A DNA stretch of 64,000 bases from Delphinapterus leucas (GCF_002288925.2 NW_022098069.1:68034749-68098748), one strand, 5' to 3'; shown: positions 1 to 13,454, numbered from the stretch's first letter. Made by a program: numbers and translations. The notes: generated by a model not told the origin, from the letters alone.

Positions 1-959
1 AGACACCCTGCGTCTCCCTTGCGACGCTGGCAAAGATGGGACTCATCATACCTTGTGGAAATAACCTTACTACTGCTCTTAAAAGCCTTGAAAATAGGGG
101 CGAGCAGGTACCTGGCACCAAAGCACTAGGCTTGAAGGCTAAAGAAATTAAAATTTTCAAGAATTAGGCCAGAACAATCCTCTCAAGTCACTGCATATTT
201 TTAACTAAATAAAATCATTGACACACACAAAGCCCAGTATTTAGGCCAAGTATTATCTTTCAGGATCTTAGATTTGCTATTTTATTTTCTCTTAAGGGTA
301 TCCCACTCCATTCCCCCACCCCTCCAAAAAACTTACAAGATTCATTTTTTTCAATAACACAGACAAGATTTAGCAATTATAAAATGAGAATATCAATCTA
401 GATTTATTTTTTTGAAAATAACTGTGTCTTTGTAATGAGTTGTTTAATTACCAATATTATATAGTTACCTCTTTGAACTAAAAGGATATGGTACGATTTA
501 TGGTTTAAAAATCACTAGTATTACTTTATGAATAAAGCAACGACCATTGACAAAATAGCATTCACATAGTCAGGGGTTGAAAACTAACTAGAGAGGCACT
601 GTCCTCCGTGGGGGGCCTGGAGGTGGGCATTAGGGAGCATCTCTAGCAGGTGAACTCAGAGGCGGGTAGCAGTGTCCACTCAGTTCTCAGCTCCTTGGGC
701 CCCAAATTAAGAAAGGAGCACCAAAGCCACTGGCAGAGGTTTCCCAGATAGAGACCAAGGAAGTGTGGCCAGGCAAACCTACAGAGGTAAGGAAACCAAA
801 GAAGTCCCCCGACAAGCTTGTAAACTTGTCCAAGGGCAGAGGGTGCTGTGACTGACCCCCCATTCTAACGGCTCAACTAGTGTCAGGTGATCAACTTTAA
901 AAAATTAAATATAGTATTTATACATACACACACATTTATATGAATATACTTATATATAC

Positions 960-1175
960 ACATATGTACACACACATGTATCTATGTGGAGGAATTTCTA
1001 GAAAGCAATACAAGAAGCCTTTCATTGTCTTTATACCTGGGGCTCTGGGGAGTGGAACTGAGGAGCACAAGGGAAGGGAGATTCTTACTTTTCACTTACA
1101 GCTTTTACACATTTTGAATAGTTTTAACCATAGTTTGAATATTTTTATTAAAAATAAAATTTGTTTAAATTTTAA
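960..1175 (+). mobile_element. Probable L1M 3' end fragment
   Basis: GGGGCTCTGGGGAGTGGAAC followed by ATTCTTACTTTTCACTT and an AT-rich tail is typical of L1M 3' ends. A TA/CA-rich stretch precedes it at about 905-985. Confidence 0.45.
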
Positions 1176-1299
1176 AAAATCTTAATCCCTTAGTTGACAA
1201 ATTTTTTTAAATATAGGTACATACTACATTATACATAACCATTACACTATAATCTTTCTGAAGCTAAATAAATGCCATATGTTTGACTATTATTAGTAG

Positions 1300-1435
1300 G
1301 TGTGGTGTGTAGAATAGTGTGCGGAGTGAGGTGTGTAAAGTGTGTGGTGTGTGTGTGGGAAACAAGGAGGTGCAAGGCTGGCTGGGGGCGTGTGTTTTGT
1401 GTGTGTTTTTTTGTGTTGTGTGTGTGTATCTTTGT
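1300..1435. repeat. Imperfect GT-rich repeat
   Basis: Plus strand rich in GTGTGG and GTGTGTTTT units, strongly interrupted. It produces long ACA/CAC open frames on the other strand that are not genes. Confidence 0.8.
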
Positions 1436-2632
1436 TTGTAGAATGATGATTTTTTAGGTGGACAAGAACTGGGAAATAGCATTCACTGAACTGCATAGAA
1501 GAGACCTTTGTTTCAAGATCAAACTCTATGACAAGGGTCTTTTTAAAAATCTTAAAAATACTGTCATTGTAATAAATTGACATACTTATTACATTAGCAG
1601 TACTGACTTCATTAGATTAAATATTACTATTAAGCTACAAACCGGTACTCTTCAAATGGCTAGAACTTCCATATTGTATAAATGATGAATTTTGTGCTTA
1701 CCATTGATAATATATTGACATTATTTATGACTACAGAATATATATGCAGAATATGTAAGTCTGCAGATAGACGGGTTATCTTTGGGGAAATAAACTCATT
1801 ATTCAAGTGTCACATCTTAATGGAATAGGGCTTTTTATCTAATGATTGCTACCTACAAAGAAAATAACTCATAAAAACCCTACCTTTTCTCCCAAAAGAG
1901 AGTGATCTGAAAATACCAGAAAATGATTCTTTCATAAATTTTTTCTTTGCATTTCTTAGTATTTTAAAGTTTTTTTTCTTAGTATCTCTTCTTCTTTTGG
2001 AACCTATACCTACGTTTTGTGTATTTGAGCTGAAATGTGGGGTTTTAGTACTATACAACACAAGTGACATGAGCCATTTTGATTTTGTCTTTAAAAGATT
2101 CTAACACTGAGTTAAGTGTGAAGTAAGATTTTTCAGTTAGAACAAGTTATACTGCTATTTCAAAATAAAAGTACTGACTTAGTGCTACTTGTCTTCATGG
2201 TGAATCCACATAAGAAGTGTCTTTTTTTTTCTTTTTTAACTTTCCTTACAGTATTAAGATAAGCTTCATTAATCTGGACTGATAAAATGGTATGAGTCAC
2301 AATCAGTTCATCCACAATGCATTAGCATGGCCTCAATCTTGGCTGGTCTTGGCAATGCATCTCCTCTGGCATGAGAAATAAGGAAAGAGTGAGGGTGAAT
2401 GGGAGAGGATGCCTAACCTTAGTAATGCTAACACTAAAATCATTTTGCCAGACATTTTCTTACCTTTAGATCCTCACCCAGTGGGTCAACTCATTCAGCA
2501 CTGCAAGGGTGCATTGGACAGGGCCTTCTCTTGGGTAAAAGCATTGGAGAACCACTGACCTAAATCAGTTGCCCTACAAGCACAATGTGCAAGCTCCTTC
2601 AGGGCTGATATGGATGGCTGGTAATATCTGAT

Positions 2633-3016
2633 TGCTATGGACTGCACTCTGTACCACCACAAATCCATATGTTGAAGCCCTAATCTCCAATATGGTATGT
2701 GGAGGTGAGGTCTTTGGGAGGTAATCAGGGTTAGATAAGGTTATGAGTGTAGAGCCCTCATGGTGGAATCAGTGCCCTTGTAAGAGGAGAAAACAGAGAG
2801 CTTGCTCTCCCTACCCTCCCACCACCCCCTCCCTGTGAGGACACAGTGAGATGGCAGCCATCTGCAATCCAGGAAGAAAGCACTCACCAGAACCTGACCA
2901 TACTGGTACCATGACCTCAGACTTCTGGCTTCCAGAACTGTGAGAAAATATGTTTCTGTTGTTTAAGCCATCCAGTCTGTGGTACTTAGGCATGACAGCC
3001 CAAGCTGAGTAAGACA
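2633..3016 (+). mobile_element. MaLR LTR (MLT1/MST-like), solo
   Basis: It begins TGCTATGGACTGCACTCTGT and ends GTAAGACA. In between it carries CATATGTTGAAGCCCTAATC and GTTGTTTAAGCCATCCAGTC, hallmarks of MaLR LTRs. CTGAT and CTGAC on the two sides look like a decayed 5 bp target duplication. Confidence 0.8.
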
Positions 3017-3249
3017 CTGACCACACATCTTAAGGCAAAAGAAAATGTTTTCATGCTTTATGAAACAAACTTTGGATTCCTAGTACTTGTCCAAACACTT
3101 AAGCAAATAAAAAGTTCTTCCCGAGAAATATTTTTGTGCACCCAAAGGCAATCCTTTGCTCCATTCTATTCAGAGGCAAAAATATAAGCAATGCTCCTCA
3201 GTTTTCGTAACTTTGCCATCCACTCATCTGACTTCTAACAGTGTGACTT

Positions 3250-3425
3250 GAGGCCCACCTGCCTCAAGATCACTTGGAATACCTGTTAAAATTCAGATTT
3301 CTGGGCCCCATTCTAGATGCACTAAATCACTCTCAGGGGTGGGGCCCTGGAATATATATTTTAAATGAGCATCCTTTGCAATTCCCGCACACACTGAAGG
3401 CTGGAAACCTCCAGTATAAAAACGG
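3250..3425 (+). mobile_element. MER20-like hAT DNA transposon
   Basis: GATCACTTGGAATACCTGTT, TTCTGGGCCCCATTCTAGA and CAGGGGTGGGGCCCTGGAAT match the MER20 pattern; termini are eroded. Confidence 0.6.
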
Positions 3426-4119
3426 CGATATCCTGGATCAATGACCCCAGGCTCAGAGGCCTGTAAACACTTGTCACACTGGCCCTGCCAAAAGCAAAGT
3501 TGGAATAACATGTTTGAGCAGTGCAGGCTAAGGGATAAGCAGCCTTACATTCACTTAGGTTCCCTACCCTATATTACCACTTAAAATTTGATCTTCAGGA
3601 CGCTATTCACCTGAATCACAGTAAATGAGAAGCCTGTAAAATGCCTTTACCAGTGACCATTTAATGTCATGCTCTTTCTTTTACCAAGGATTGATATTTT
3701 TAAAGGGTTACTATGTTTCCTTCAAAACTGCCTTTAAAGGGTTAAAGAGGTTTTCCATTATAGTATCTATTGTACCTTTTATGAGGATTCAAGTGCTAAA
3801 ATCATCCTAGAATTGTGTATCAAGAAGCCTGTCTCTCCAGATGAGTTTGCTTCCCTTGATCTAATAATATGAACTGTACACCCTTGTCTTTTTTTGTGGC
3901 CCAGGGTACCCAGGAATTTAGCTTAGATCTAAAAATGCTCAATTACCATCAGTATCCTAACCCAGGTTTCTGGCACAGTCTTTCCCCTTCTCCTAAATCA
4001 TTTCTGACATAGATTTTAAATCAGTTATCCTGTGTTCCATGTGTCTTAAACCTATTTTTTGGTTATCTAAATTCTTTTCTGAAAAACAGAGTATTAATAA
4101 ATACCCCCTCATATAGGCC

Positions 4120-4215
4120 ACCCCTGACCACACTCCTGGATGGTAAGGTCATGCTTTATTTGTCATTACCCAATGCCCAACAGGGAGTAGATACTCAATA
4201 AATATCTATTCAACT
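4120..4215 (+). mobile_element. L2 3' end
   Basis: GATGGTAAGGTCATGC ... GTAGATACTCAATAAATATC is the standard L2 terminal pattern. The following 4220-4540 is pyrimidine-rich and may be an older L2 piece. Confidence 0.6.
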
Positions 4216-4574
4216 GAGTATTCAAATCTCTTCCTGGGCCCTATCCTCTCACTTGGCTTCAGCTCCCGCATGTACAACTATCTGTCCTCTGGTCACTCTA
4301 AAATGCCCCAACTCACGTTCTCCCTTAAACCGGCTCCCCTCCTAACATTTGCATCTCAGGCTAGTTATTCAGGCTTAGCAATTTCAAGGTCATCTGTGAC
4401 TCACTGTCTTGATCCTGTCAGTCACAAAGTTCTGAAGCTTCTCCTTTGGAATGTTTCCTGTACCTGACCTTTTCTTCCAATTCTCATTGCCAACGCTATC
4501 CTCCAGATCTTTACCTCGTCGTGGCTGCATCATTAGAACAGCTTTCCGGCAGAGATGGCACAAGGGAAGGCAAC

Positions 4575-4775
4575 GAAACTTTACTGAGTTCCTGGTATAT
4601 GTGTCTGTTTCTCATGCGCTCTCATATTTAATTCTTGTAACATTGCTAGGAAGCAGGTATTATTTTCTGTTTCATAAATAAGAAAACTGAGCTCAAAGGA
4701 AATTGCCCAAGGTAATACACAGAGTAAAATGCAGAACTGGGATTCAGCCTAGGGTCTGTCTGGCTCCTATGCTTC
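4575..4775 (-). mobile_element. MIR SINE, reverse
   Basis: Plus strand GAGTTCCTGGTATATGTGTC ... ATAAGAAAACTGAGCTCAAA ... TTGCCCAAGGTAATACACAG ... CTGGGATTCAGCC is a reversed MIR core and tRNA-like part. Confidence 0.75.
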
Positions 4776-4875
4776 CTGGCACTTCGTGCTCCTCCTGATT
4801 TCCTCTTTGTATCCCCACAGACATCCCCAGCAGCTTGCACTTCTTAAAATCGGCTTTTACTATCACACTTCTCTT

Positions 4876-5088
4876 TTTTTTTTTTTTTTTTTTTTTGCGG
4901 TACGCGGGCCTCTCACTGTTGTGGCCTCTCCCGTTGCGGAGCACAGGCTCCGGACGCGCAGGCTCAGCGGCCATGGCTCACGGGCCCAGCCGCTCCGCGG
5001 CATGTGGGATCTTCCCGGACCGGGGCACGAACCCGTGTCCCCTGCATCGGCAGGCAGACTCTCAACCACTGCGCCACCAGGGAAGCCC
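4876..5088 (-). mobile_element. CHR-type SINE (cetacean, tRNA-derived)
   Basis: This is a full-length copy with its T run (A tail on the minus strand) at 4876-4896 and its head at 5088. On the minus strand it has the tRNA-like head with TGGCGCAGTGGT (A-box region) and GGTTCGTGCCC (B box). A perfect 12 bp target duplication, CACACTTCTCTT, flanks it at 4864-4875 and 5089-5100. The near-consensus sequence suggests a recent insertion. A CAAAAC-rich run follows at 5101-5131. Confidence 0.92.
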
Positions 5089-5131
5089 CACACTTCTCTT
5101 AAAACCAAACCAAAACCAAAACCAAAACAAA

Positions 5132-6600
5132 CTAGGTCCTCCAGCTGATTTTCAGGGATGCTGACAGCCTGCCCCCGCATCCCTAACCAACCTTCTCCTC
5201 CCTGCACTTCAGATTCATTCTTCACTGTCTTATAAACATATTATTCTGCTTATTTCTGTACTGTAAAGGGTACAGGTATAAAATATCCTATACCATCAAG
5301 GATATTTTTTTGAAAAATTAGCAAGGTGCTTTTCAATTTTGCCTTTCCAAATACCAGATCTTGACCCTGGTTAACTCGGGGACATCTTGCTTCAGCCTTG
5401 GGGTGTGGGAGGGATGCAGTATAGAGTTGCATGAGTTTAGGGGGAAATAAGATAAATTTTAGAGGAGGAGTGCACATAGAGAGATCAAGGTAATTTTTAG
5501 TGTGTGTGTGTTTTTTTTTTTTTTGCAAGAAAAATGGGGTTTTGTAAGCAGAATTTGGGGAAAGGGAAATTGTCTTGAGGAAGAATTTGCTTAGTTCCTT
5601 TATTTCTCTAATTAATTCCAAAAGAACCTGATCGCTGAGTGCTCTTGTCACACAGACAAGATAATTCTCCCACTTTTGACACCAAAGCAATGGTGCTTAC
5701 TGTCCTGGGAGAAGAAAGAAATAGCAGAAAGGAAGTAAGAGTCAAGATGTGGATTTAGTAAGGTGAGGAACCACTGAGGGTAGGGGGATTCTTGCCCTGC
5801 TTGTTTGATTTGGAGATCTGGAACAGTCCTGCCTGGTTAAGTAGGGAATGGTCTGGGCTTTCTCAAGCCGCCCTCAGCTTCCATGTAGTGTGGACCCTGC
5901 AATGAGAGCCAGGGAGCCTGCACCCAGACTAAGGATGACCAGCTATGAGCTGGACAGAGGATGTTGCAGGCACCCAGCTTTGTAGCCCCCAGGAGCTGAG
6001 CTGAAACCACATATGCCAGCGAACACATCTGGGTGACAAAGTCACGTCAGCCAAGATCAAGTTACTGCCACTGACAAGCAGCACCCAGCAGACAATGAAG
6101 ACTGCCCAGAGACCAGAAGAGTCAGAGAATAGCACCCTTTCCTCCCTCCAGGGGACACGTAAGCTCCCCTCCCCCAATGCCCAAATGCTACAGAGAAGAG
6201 CAGGGGAACCAGCAGCTTTCCAAGAGCCTGAGCAATTTTATCCAAGTGAGACAGTATTTCTTAAAAAGGAAACTTACTTTATATTATCAAACTAAGATCA
6301 GTGAAATTGGCCTCACAGCATCCCTCCAGAGTGCCCTGAACTGGGGGTGGACATGCAGACCAGAAAGAGACTCCAACCCCTTATGGAGATTGCAGAGAGG
6401 AATCAGTAAGCAAAGGTCCCTTAGACACCGGCTCGCAGCACAGGGAGACACTGTTCTAGTTGACTAGATCCCTGCGATAATGCAGGTCAAGGATTCCCTT
6501 CTTAGTAACCCACATAATTGCTTAATTAACTTAATTGCTTAATTTACTGATTGCTTAATTCACTTGCTGAATGAGAATGAATGTCTGTTTAGCAAGCAAA
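5132..6600. other. Unassigned intronic stretch
   Basis: Apart from a GT/T run at about 5505-5524, no repeat or exon was recognised. Open frames of 60-146 codons occur on both strands but overlap each other and lack splice context or a known domain. A short AATTGCTTAATT-type repetition lies at 6515-6560. Confidence 0.5.
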
Positions 6601-6724
6601 AAACAAAACAGAAGTTTAAAAACTAATTTAAACCACAGATTGAACATTTGGTCAACTTTTCTCCCCACTAGTCAGCAGGTAGGAGGCTCAGGGGAAAGGC
6701 CTGTTATGAGAGCTACATGCTGCC

Positions 6725-7215
6725 CATACAGGTTGTTCTGGTTTCTTGTTCCTGCTACACCTGCCTCTGGCATGTTCCTTTTGTTTCTATCCCTGGGCAT
6801 ACTCTTATTCTTGCCCTCTGCCAATTCAAATCCTTCCTACCTTCTGTGGCCCAGTTTACATTACACCTCTGGAAACAGAGGGTAAGGCTTCACACGGTAA
6901 TAACTAGAAGACCTGCAAGGTTCCGTTCATTCTGAAATGTTGTCTTCTGAGCCTTTCTGAAACCATTCCTGACCACTTCAGCCTGACCTTTTGCAATATT
7001 GCTAGTCTGCCCATAGATCTATACACTTTTTTCCCCCTCTCCTTGATTCTGTCTCCTTGATTATTGTCTCCTATGATATTCATGTCCCCTAAATCTGGTT
7101 GAGAATAAATGCCCCATGCTTCCTATCTTATTTTTCATACTTCTTAGCCACCTCTATAGTGCCTAATATAGTGCAGTATATGTTCAAAAATACTTGTCAA
7201 TTGATGCTAATTCTA
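6725..7215 (+). mobile_element. L2 fragment
   Basis: C/T-rich L2-like text (CATTCCTGACCACTTCAGCC) ending with GTGCCTAATATAGTGCAGTA, as in L2 3' ends. Confidence 0.5.
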
Positions 7216-7689
7216 CAGATAAAGTGACTCAGTCAGAATGTTAACGTCCTTAAGGTCACTGAAAGGAAGAGAATTAGAAAATGGGAGCTCAGAGGTTCTC
7301 TCCTAGAGTCTCTCTACTTTACCATGCTGTCTCTAGGGAACAAGAAAAATGAATAACAAGTTGCAAATCAAAATAGCACTATTAAAATATAGGCTGAGCT
7401 TATGTATTGGAATACTTTGGTTCTATAAAAAGTGGCTAAATGAGCCATTCTAAAATGGCTCTTCGGGTTGAATCACAAGCTCCTTAGCACTCAGCAACAA
7501 ACGGACATTATTAAAGAAGTCCCCTCAAATCTTTTATTGAAGTGAGGTGAAGAATTCAGCAGCTACTCAATCTATCTAGCAAGCCAGCCAGCAACCAAGC
7601 AAAGTAAACACCACCAACAATGTGAACCAAAGCGGTAAGAATAACAGTCAAATTGCTTTGACTGATCAGTTCACCACACCGAAGGAGGC

Positions 7690-8361
7690 ACATGTGCCCA
7701 CCGGCTAGGATCCGGTCCGTCCTTCTGTGAAGGGCAAGCAAAGCAGGAGGAGCCGCGGAAGATAAGTAGTGAGAAAGGCACAGAGGAGGGGGAGAACGTG
7801 TTCGAGAGCCACCACCGTGTTAGCTACCGTATTAGGGATGGTGATAATCGGAAGCGGTAATGAAGGTGGGAAGCAGCTGGCACCTGACGGAGGACAAGAA
7901 AGTCAGAGATGAAAAGTCAAAAAAGAGACAAACCCCACAGTCCCCCAGGGAAGCAGGCACCTGTCAGTCAGTGTGGTCGCCTCTGGAGACATCTGACAGC
8001 TACACACTATGCCTACGTGTGAGTGTGCTCGGAATGAGGAGAGGGCATCTGACAGCCTCGATAGTGTCACGTTTTGAAAAATCTCTCATATGTGTGTTTG
8101 TGGAGGGGAAGCAGTAGAGTGGCGGGGCACTCTGAGCTTGAGGAGCCCCGACGGGCACCAGCGTGCCAGGCTAGAGAGAGGCAGCCCAATCAGTCCGACT
8201 GTCTGGTGTAGCGGGGACAGCGCTCTGGGTAGCGCCGCTTTCCATACCACCTGCTGCTGAGCCTGCCTCTACCATCACCACGCACAGTCCGACAACACGC
8301 TGTCACGACCGCGGCCAAAGCAGCAAGACAAGGCACTCCGCTTCAGAAACAGGAACGCGTC
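7690..8361. promoter_or_regulatory. CpG-rich patch inside TRPC3 intron 1
   Basis: About 35 CpG dinucleotides were counted by eye in ~670 bp, with the densest part at 8121-8361 (18 CpG in ~240 bp). The flanks are AT-rich with few CpG. No interspersed repeat was recognised and there is no convincing exon. It could be an alternative promoter, an enhancer or a conserved element of TRPC3. Confidence 0.45.
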
Positions 8362-8369
8362 ACTTTCAT

Positions 8370-10495
8370 GCCTAAAGAGTCCCACCCCAGAAAACGGTTA
8401 GAATGTAGAGATTCCAGAACTTCTAAGTCTGGGGAGGGATTTGGATCTCCACAGTAATTAATTTCCTGAGAGTTTCTGTTGGCCAGTGTTACATTCAGAA
8501 TTCTCCATGCATCATTTTCATAAATCTATTAGACATCTGCTAATTTTGATATATGCCCTAATGACTCAGTCGGAGACAAGAAGCTGTTGTTGGAGGGAAG
8601 CTCCTGTCTCTGCTCTTCATCGCGTTCCCCGGCATCCCTCTCAGGATAGTTCTGGAGACCCTTTAGCAGCTAAGACCAGAAAAGCAAAAAAGCTTTTAAG
8701 AGTGTGTTGTTCCCTCTAAAAGTCCACTGGGAGCAGAGGTGAGGACCCCTAACCACTGCCTGCATGAGTTCTTGGTGATGCTTCTTAAACGTATGTGCCC
8801 AGAAAAGCGTTTAGGTAAATGCCTTCTAGAACTTAGATGTTTCTGTTTCCAAGAAATGCATTTTGTGTGTAACTCCATTGAGCTGACTTATTATTGTTTT
8901 GTGATTAACTGCTTTCATGCCAGTCTCCTCAATAATACTGTAACATACGTAAGAGCAGAGACTGTCTGTCTATATCTCTATATGCCTGGCTGTTAGTACG
9001 TGGCTGATCAATATCTATCTCTTGGAGGCACAGATGTGTGTGTGCTTAAAGCGTTAAGACTGAAGACCTAGGGAACAGACACTTTTCCCCTTCAGATTCA
9101 AGCATACCCTTGGTCACATAAAATAATGTGTGGAAGTAGTGGTGGAGGGGAATTTGGAGTAATTCTTCTATAAAAAAGAATGTCATGAATACATTAATAT
9201 AAATTAATTATCAGGAATTAAAGTAATGTAAACAATCATTCTTCTTTCAAAACAGATTTCTGCTTAATCACATTCAATTCTTAGTTACAGCACAAAATAA
9301 CTGACGAATCTTACAGCTTGTGATTTTGATCTTACATAAAGTTACATTTTGTCAGGATAATCTGAGGGCAAATGGAGGATACGTCTTAGAATTAATAAGC
9401 TTTTATAGTTAATAATTAAGCTTATCTTCAAAAACAAACTCATTTATTAAACTCAGTACTTTCTAAAACTAATTTTTATTATTTCAGGAAGATTAGTGAC
9501 AATGAAATTAGAAATGAAGTACAAATTCAGTCTATAATTGATCAAGAACTTGAGATAAAATGAACTCAATAGTAAAATCAAAAACCTCTACTGACCCAAG
9601 AGAAGTTCCTATTCGGCTATTTAAACATATTAGTCGCTATCAATTAGATATATATTAACTTCTAATGTTATTAAAAGCAAAAGGATCTGGTTTTCTATCA
9701 TTGTCATCCATATCTGAAGTCAAAAGCCTGAGGTTTTTAGATTCTTGTTCCCATCTCATCACCCTGCAACCTATTTTTCAACAGAGAATCCATATGCACC
9801 AGTCCTATTTGACAAAATGTATTTAGAAATGCAAAACTGGTGTAAAATATTTAGTAATGTCATGCTCTCTCCTTAACACGTCATGCACTTGTGGACATTT
9901 AAATCTCATTTTTAAAAAAAGGTCTAGGGCCAAATTCATATAGTCACCTATTATTTGAATAGTGCAAAAAAAAGAGGGGAGTTTTCTTTTGAATAGGGGA
10001 AATTTTCTGACTAGATAAGTGTAGACAAATACCCCTGACCTAGATACTAAATTAAAGACAAAATGCTATAACAATCCTAATTATTCTCATAAAGTCACTG
10101 CTGAGCCCCTTATGCACAAGTGTGAATTTGGCACCCATAGCTCCCAACTCCAGACCTTCTATCTGGGGCCAGATTCCTCTGTGTACACCCTGAACAGGCC
10201 ACTCTTCTGGCTCCCCTGTCAGACTGATAACTACGTAGTGTTGATTGCCTGAAGGGGGCTATATCAATCCTGAGCCAGGAAGTTGAAAGTATTCCTTCCT
10301 ATGGAGAGCAGAGAGCTCTGCAAAAACAGTTGTCTTCCTCCCATTACATTTCCTGTGAAGTTTTATAAGGAGAAAACATGAACAGACAGACGTTTGCTAT
10401 CCTAGCACAGTAATGAAAAATTCCTAAAGTTCTAACTTACTCTTCAGATGTTGTCCAGGATCCATTTACCTCTTTGATATTAAGAGAAAACCATA
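8370..10495. other. Unassigned AT-rich intronic stretch
   Basis: No gene, exon or clear mobile element was recognised. The sequence is AT-rich with short T and A runs. An L2- or MIR-like tail at about 8920-9020 is too weak to call. Confidence 0.5.
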
Positions 10496-10568
10496 AATGA
10501 TATTTGGCAGGGGTCAATTGTTCCTTGAGATATTCTTATCTCCACCCACCCACCCCCGCCCAATTCTT

Positions 10569-10780
10569 GTTTTTGTTTTTTTTTTTTCGGTACGTGGTCC
10601 TCTCACTGTTGTGGCCTCTCCAGTTGCGGAGCACAGGCTCCGGACATGCAGGCTCAGTGGCCATGGCTCATGGGCCCAGCCGCTCCGCGGCATGTGGGAT
10701 CTTCCCGGACCGGGGCACGAACCCATGTCCCCTGCATCGGCAGGCGGACTCTTAACCACTGCGCCACCAGGGAAGCCCCC
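10569..10780 (-). mobile_element. CHR-type SINE
   Basis: Full-length minus-strand copy with a T run at 10576-10587 and the B box intact. The duplication CCCCGCCCAATTCTT is seen at 10554-10568 and again at 10789-10803, inside a C-rich stretch that blurs the exact head junction. A few CpG sites have decayed compared with the 4.9 kb copy. Confidence 0.9.
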
Positions 10781-11359
10781 CCACCCCACCCCGCCCAATT
10801 CTTAATCCTCCTACTTAGTTTAAAACTTTCTCAAGTTGATCTGCCATCAGTAGTCAAATTGAAATGATGACTTAATTGAATCTCATAAATGAGTTAATAC
10901 TAATTATTAGTTTCCTGTGTTGCTCCTCCTAGGAGTAAGTGCATCTAAAATCTCTTTGAGGAAGAGAGAAATGCTTAACCCAAACTCGGCCACAGTGTAA
11001 ACATTACAGTCAAAGGAAACTGGAGATTTCACAAGGCCTGGGGCTGCTGTGAATTCAATGTCAACCTTCAGCTTCAGTTTCTCAACTGGACTAGATGAAA
11101 TCCTTTTCAACTCAAACATTCTATTCTTCATCATATTCTACATCAGTTAAATTTAGGAAGTGTGATTCTAAGATGATTTTAGTTGGGGGACTTCAGATGA
11201 TCCTCAAATCACACTGTACCTATTACTATCTACTTCATTTGCCTAATAAGATCAGTCATAATTAAGAATAGTCTTCCTTCTGCAACCTTGGTTCTGTTAA
11301 TAATACTGTCTTCATCTGGGCTTAAATGAATATCTAAAACACAATTGTAAGCATGTTTG

Positions 11360-12900
11360 GTTTCAAGATGATGGAATAAAGGCCTTTCTCACCCCTTCAC
11401 CTCTCAAAAATTACCCCCTAAACAACACAGAAAACAAAGAACACAAATTTCATCTTCCATGAAACCAGAAGTATTTGTAACTGCACTCCACAATATATGA
11501 AAAGGAGATAAGTTGGAAGAATGGTGAATGATTTAACAGAGAGAAGGAAGGTCTAACCAGAGTGCCTGTAACAAAAAATAAGCTGATCCACCCAATACCG
11601 GAAAAGACTTGGAAACTAAGGGCAAAAGAAATCTCAGAAAGCAGAGACAAGGCAGGAGCCTAAAATGGAGGAATCAGCTGAAATTTTGTGTAAGTGGTGT
11701 GTAGTAACCCTCCCCCTAGGTTGCTAACCTCCAACTGATATGATCAAGTGACAACCCTCCCACATCCCTATAAGAAATATAGGATACGAAATCTCTGGAG
11801 AAATAGAAACAGAGATTCTCTAAATGGGGGGATACCAGGCCCAGGGGAGGGTAGGGACTAAGAATGGGGGGAACCCTGGCCAGTTCCAGAATACTAGCAG
11901 TCAGGTTTATTATCTCCCAACCCCTACTCCCTTGTGGCATTAAAAAAAAAAAAAGATACTGCATCTCTGAAATAAGAAAGAATGCTGTAACAAAGGAATA
12001 CTCATAAGACAAAAAGAGCTCTTAGAGATTAAAAATATAATAGATAAAATGGAAAAAAATTCAGTGAAAGAGTTGGGAAATATAGCCGAGGAAATATCTC
12101 AGAAAGAACAGAAAAGACAATCACTGGAAAACAGGATAGAAGAGATACAAAAACTAGGGGGTCATCCCAGGAGATCCAAAGTCCAAATAATAGGTTTCCA
12201 GAAAGAAAGAATAAATATGAAAATAACAGGTAGGAAATTATAAAAGAAATAATACAAGAAAACCTCCCAGAACCAAAGGGCATAATCTCCAAATACTGAA
12301 AGGGTTTACCAAGTATCCAGTTCACTGAATGAAAAAAAAGACCCATATCAAGGCTTATCATCTAGACATTTCAGAACAACACTAATGATGAGATCATTCT
12401 AAAAGCTTCCTGAAGAAAAAAAAAATTAAAAACCACAAACAAAGGAAGTCAGAGGGTTTTGGAAGGGATGTCTTCAGGAAAACACACACAGTAAGAGACT
12501 GTAAAAGGTTTTGCTAAAGAGGCAAGAACAAGATGGAACACATATTTACTCCATGAAAAACAACTAATTATAAAAGAAAAGAAATGCAATCATACTATAC
12601 TACTTGACTCAGCAGTGAATAATAGTTACATGATCATAATAATGAAGACTTTAAGTAAGATATTAACCACAAATTGTACCAAACCATGTGATGGAGGATG
12701 GGGGAGAATAAAAGGTATAAGTGAGTGAAAATTGTTGCCTGAGAATACTGATGACATCTAAAAACATGAATAACAAGATAGCTATACCTGAAGGAGTTTT
12801 AAGTGGAATGAAATGGAGGGGACAAGCAGAAAAAAGGAGAAAATCAGGGAACTGCCATGGGTTTGCTGTTGTTCTTATAAGCCACATTTTTTAGTATTAA
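11360..12900 (+). mobile_element. Old L1/HAL1-type LINE fragment with ORF1 remnant
   Basis: The AG-rich plus strand contains a decayed L1 ORF1-like frame. At 12049-12243 it reads EISQKEQKRQSLENRIEEI followed by RRSKVQIIGF, matching the end of the coiled coil and start of the RNA-binding domain of L1 ORF1p. Further downstream a frame-broken stretch recalls ORF1p's C-terminal part. Boundaries are approximate. Confidence 0.65.
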
Positions 12901-13454
12901 GTTTTAAAACTATATTCTCGCATTATTTTGAAACTATATAAAATAATTTACAACAAACCAACAAAAATGACAACTCTCTATTGTACATAGTGAAATTACT
13001 ACTCTACAGGATAAACTAAAAATATAATTCAAAGTTTCAGATTATTAAAGGTCTCAAGTCTACTACCGTGCTGTACTATTCTTGAAAATTATAACTATGG
13101 AGAAACCTGCCTCTTCCTTAATAATGCTAGTTTGACTTCAGTCCTTAAAGTCCAAATTCCTATCCCTGGAGATTCAACAGTGACTTGGCAAATCTCTGAC
13201 TTCCACGCCAGCGGTGGAAGGGAAGTGCTACTTCCAGTCTGAAACACAAGCCAACATGCACAGCACTGCTCTCCATCCCACGGCCAAGCTAAACCTAGAC
13301 TGGAACATTTTCACAGGCCAGTACCACAGAAACTAACACCCAAGTAGACAACTTGGGTTACGAGGCATTGTGTACTCATCTTCAGATCCCCTATCACACA
13401 AAGTTGAGCATCAGAAGCTCTATTATTCTTTTAAATCTTCTAATCACTCTGTGG

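Noticed and set aside
4876..5088. A possible true tRNA gene, because of A- and B-box-like sequences
   Set aside because: The sequence has a long non-tRNA body, an A tail and target duplications, so it is a tRNA-derived SINE.
4863..5225. Open frames within SINE copies (here and at 10.5, 22.1, 38.2, 53.5 and 57.7 kb)
   Set aside because: Near-identical peptides recur at every SINE copy on both strands, so they reflect the repeat and not genes.
5250..5690. 146-codon minus-strand open frame
   Set aside because: Contains a poly-lysine/HTHT stretch encoded by a simple T/GT run, no domain, and no exon signals.
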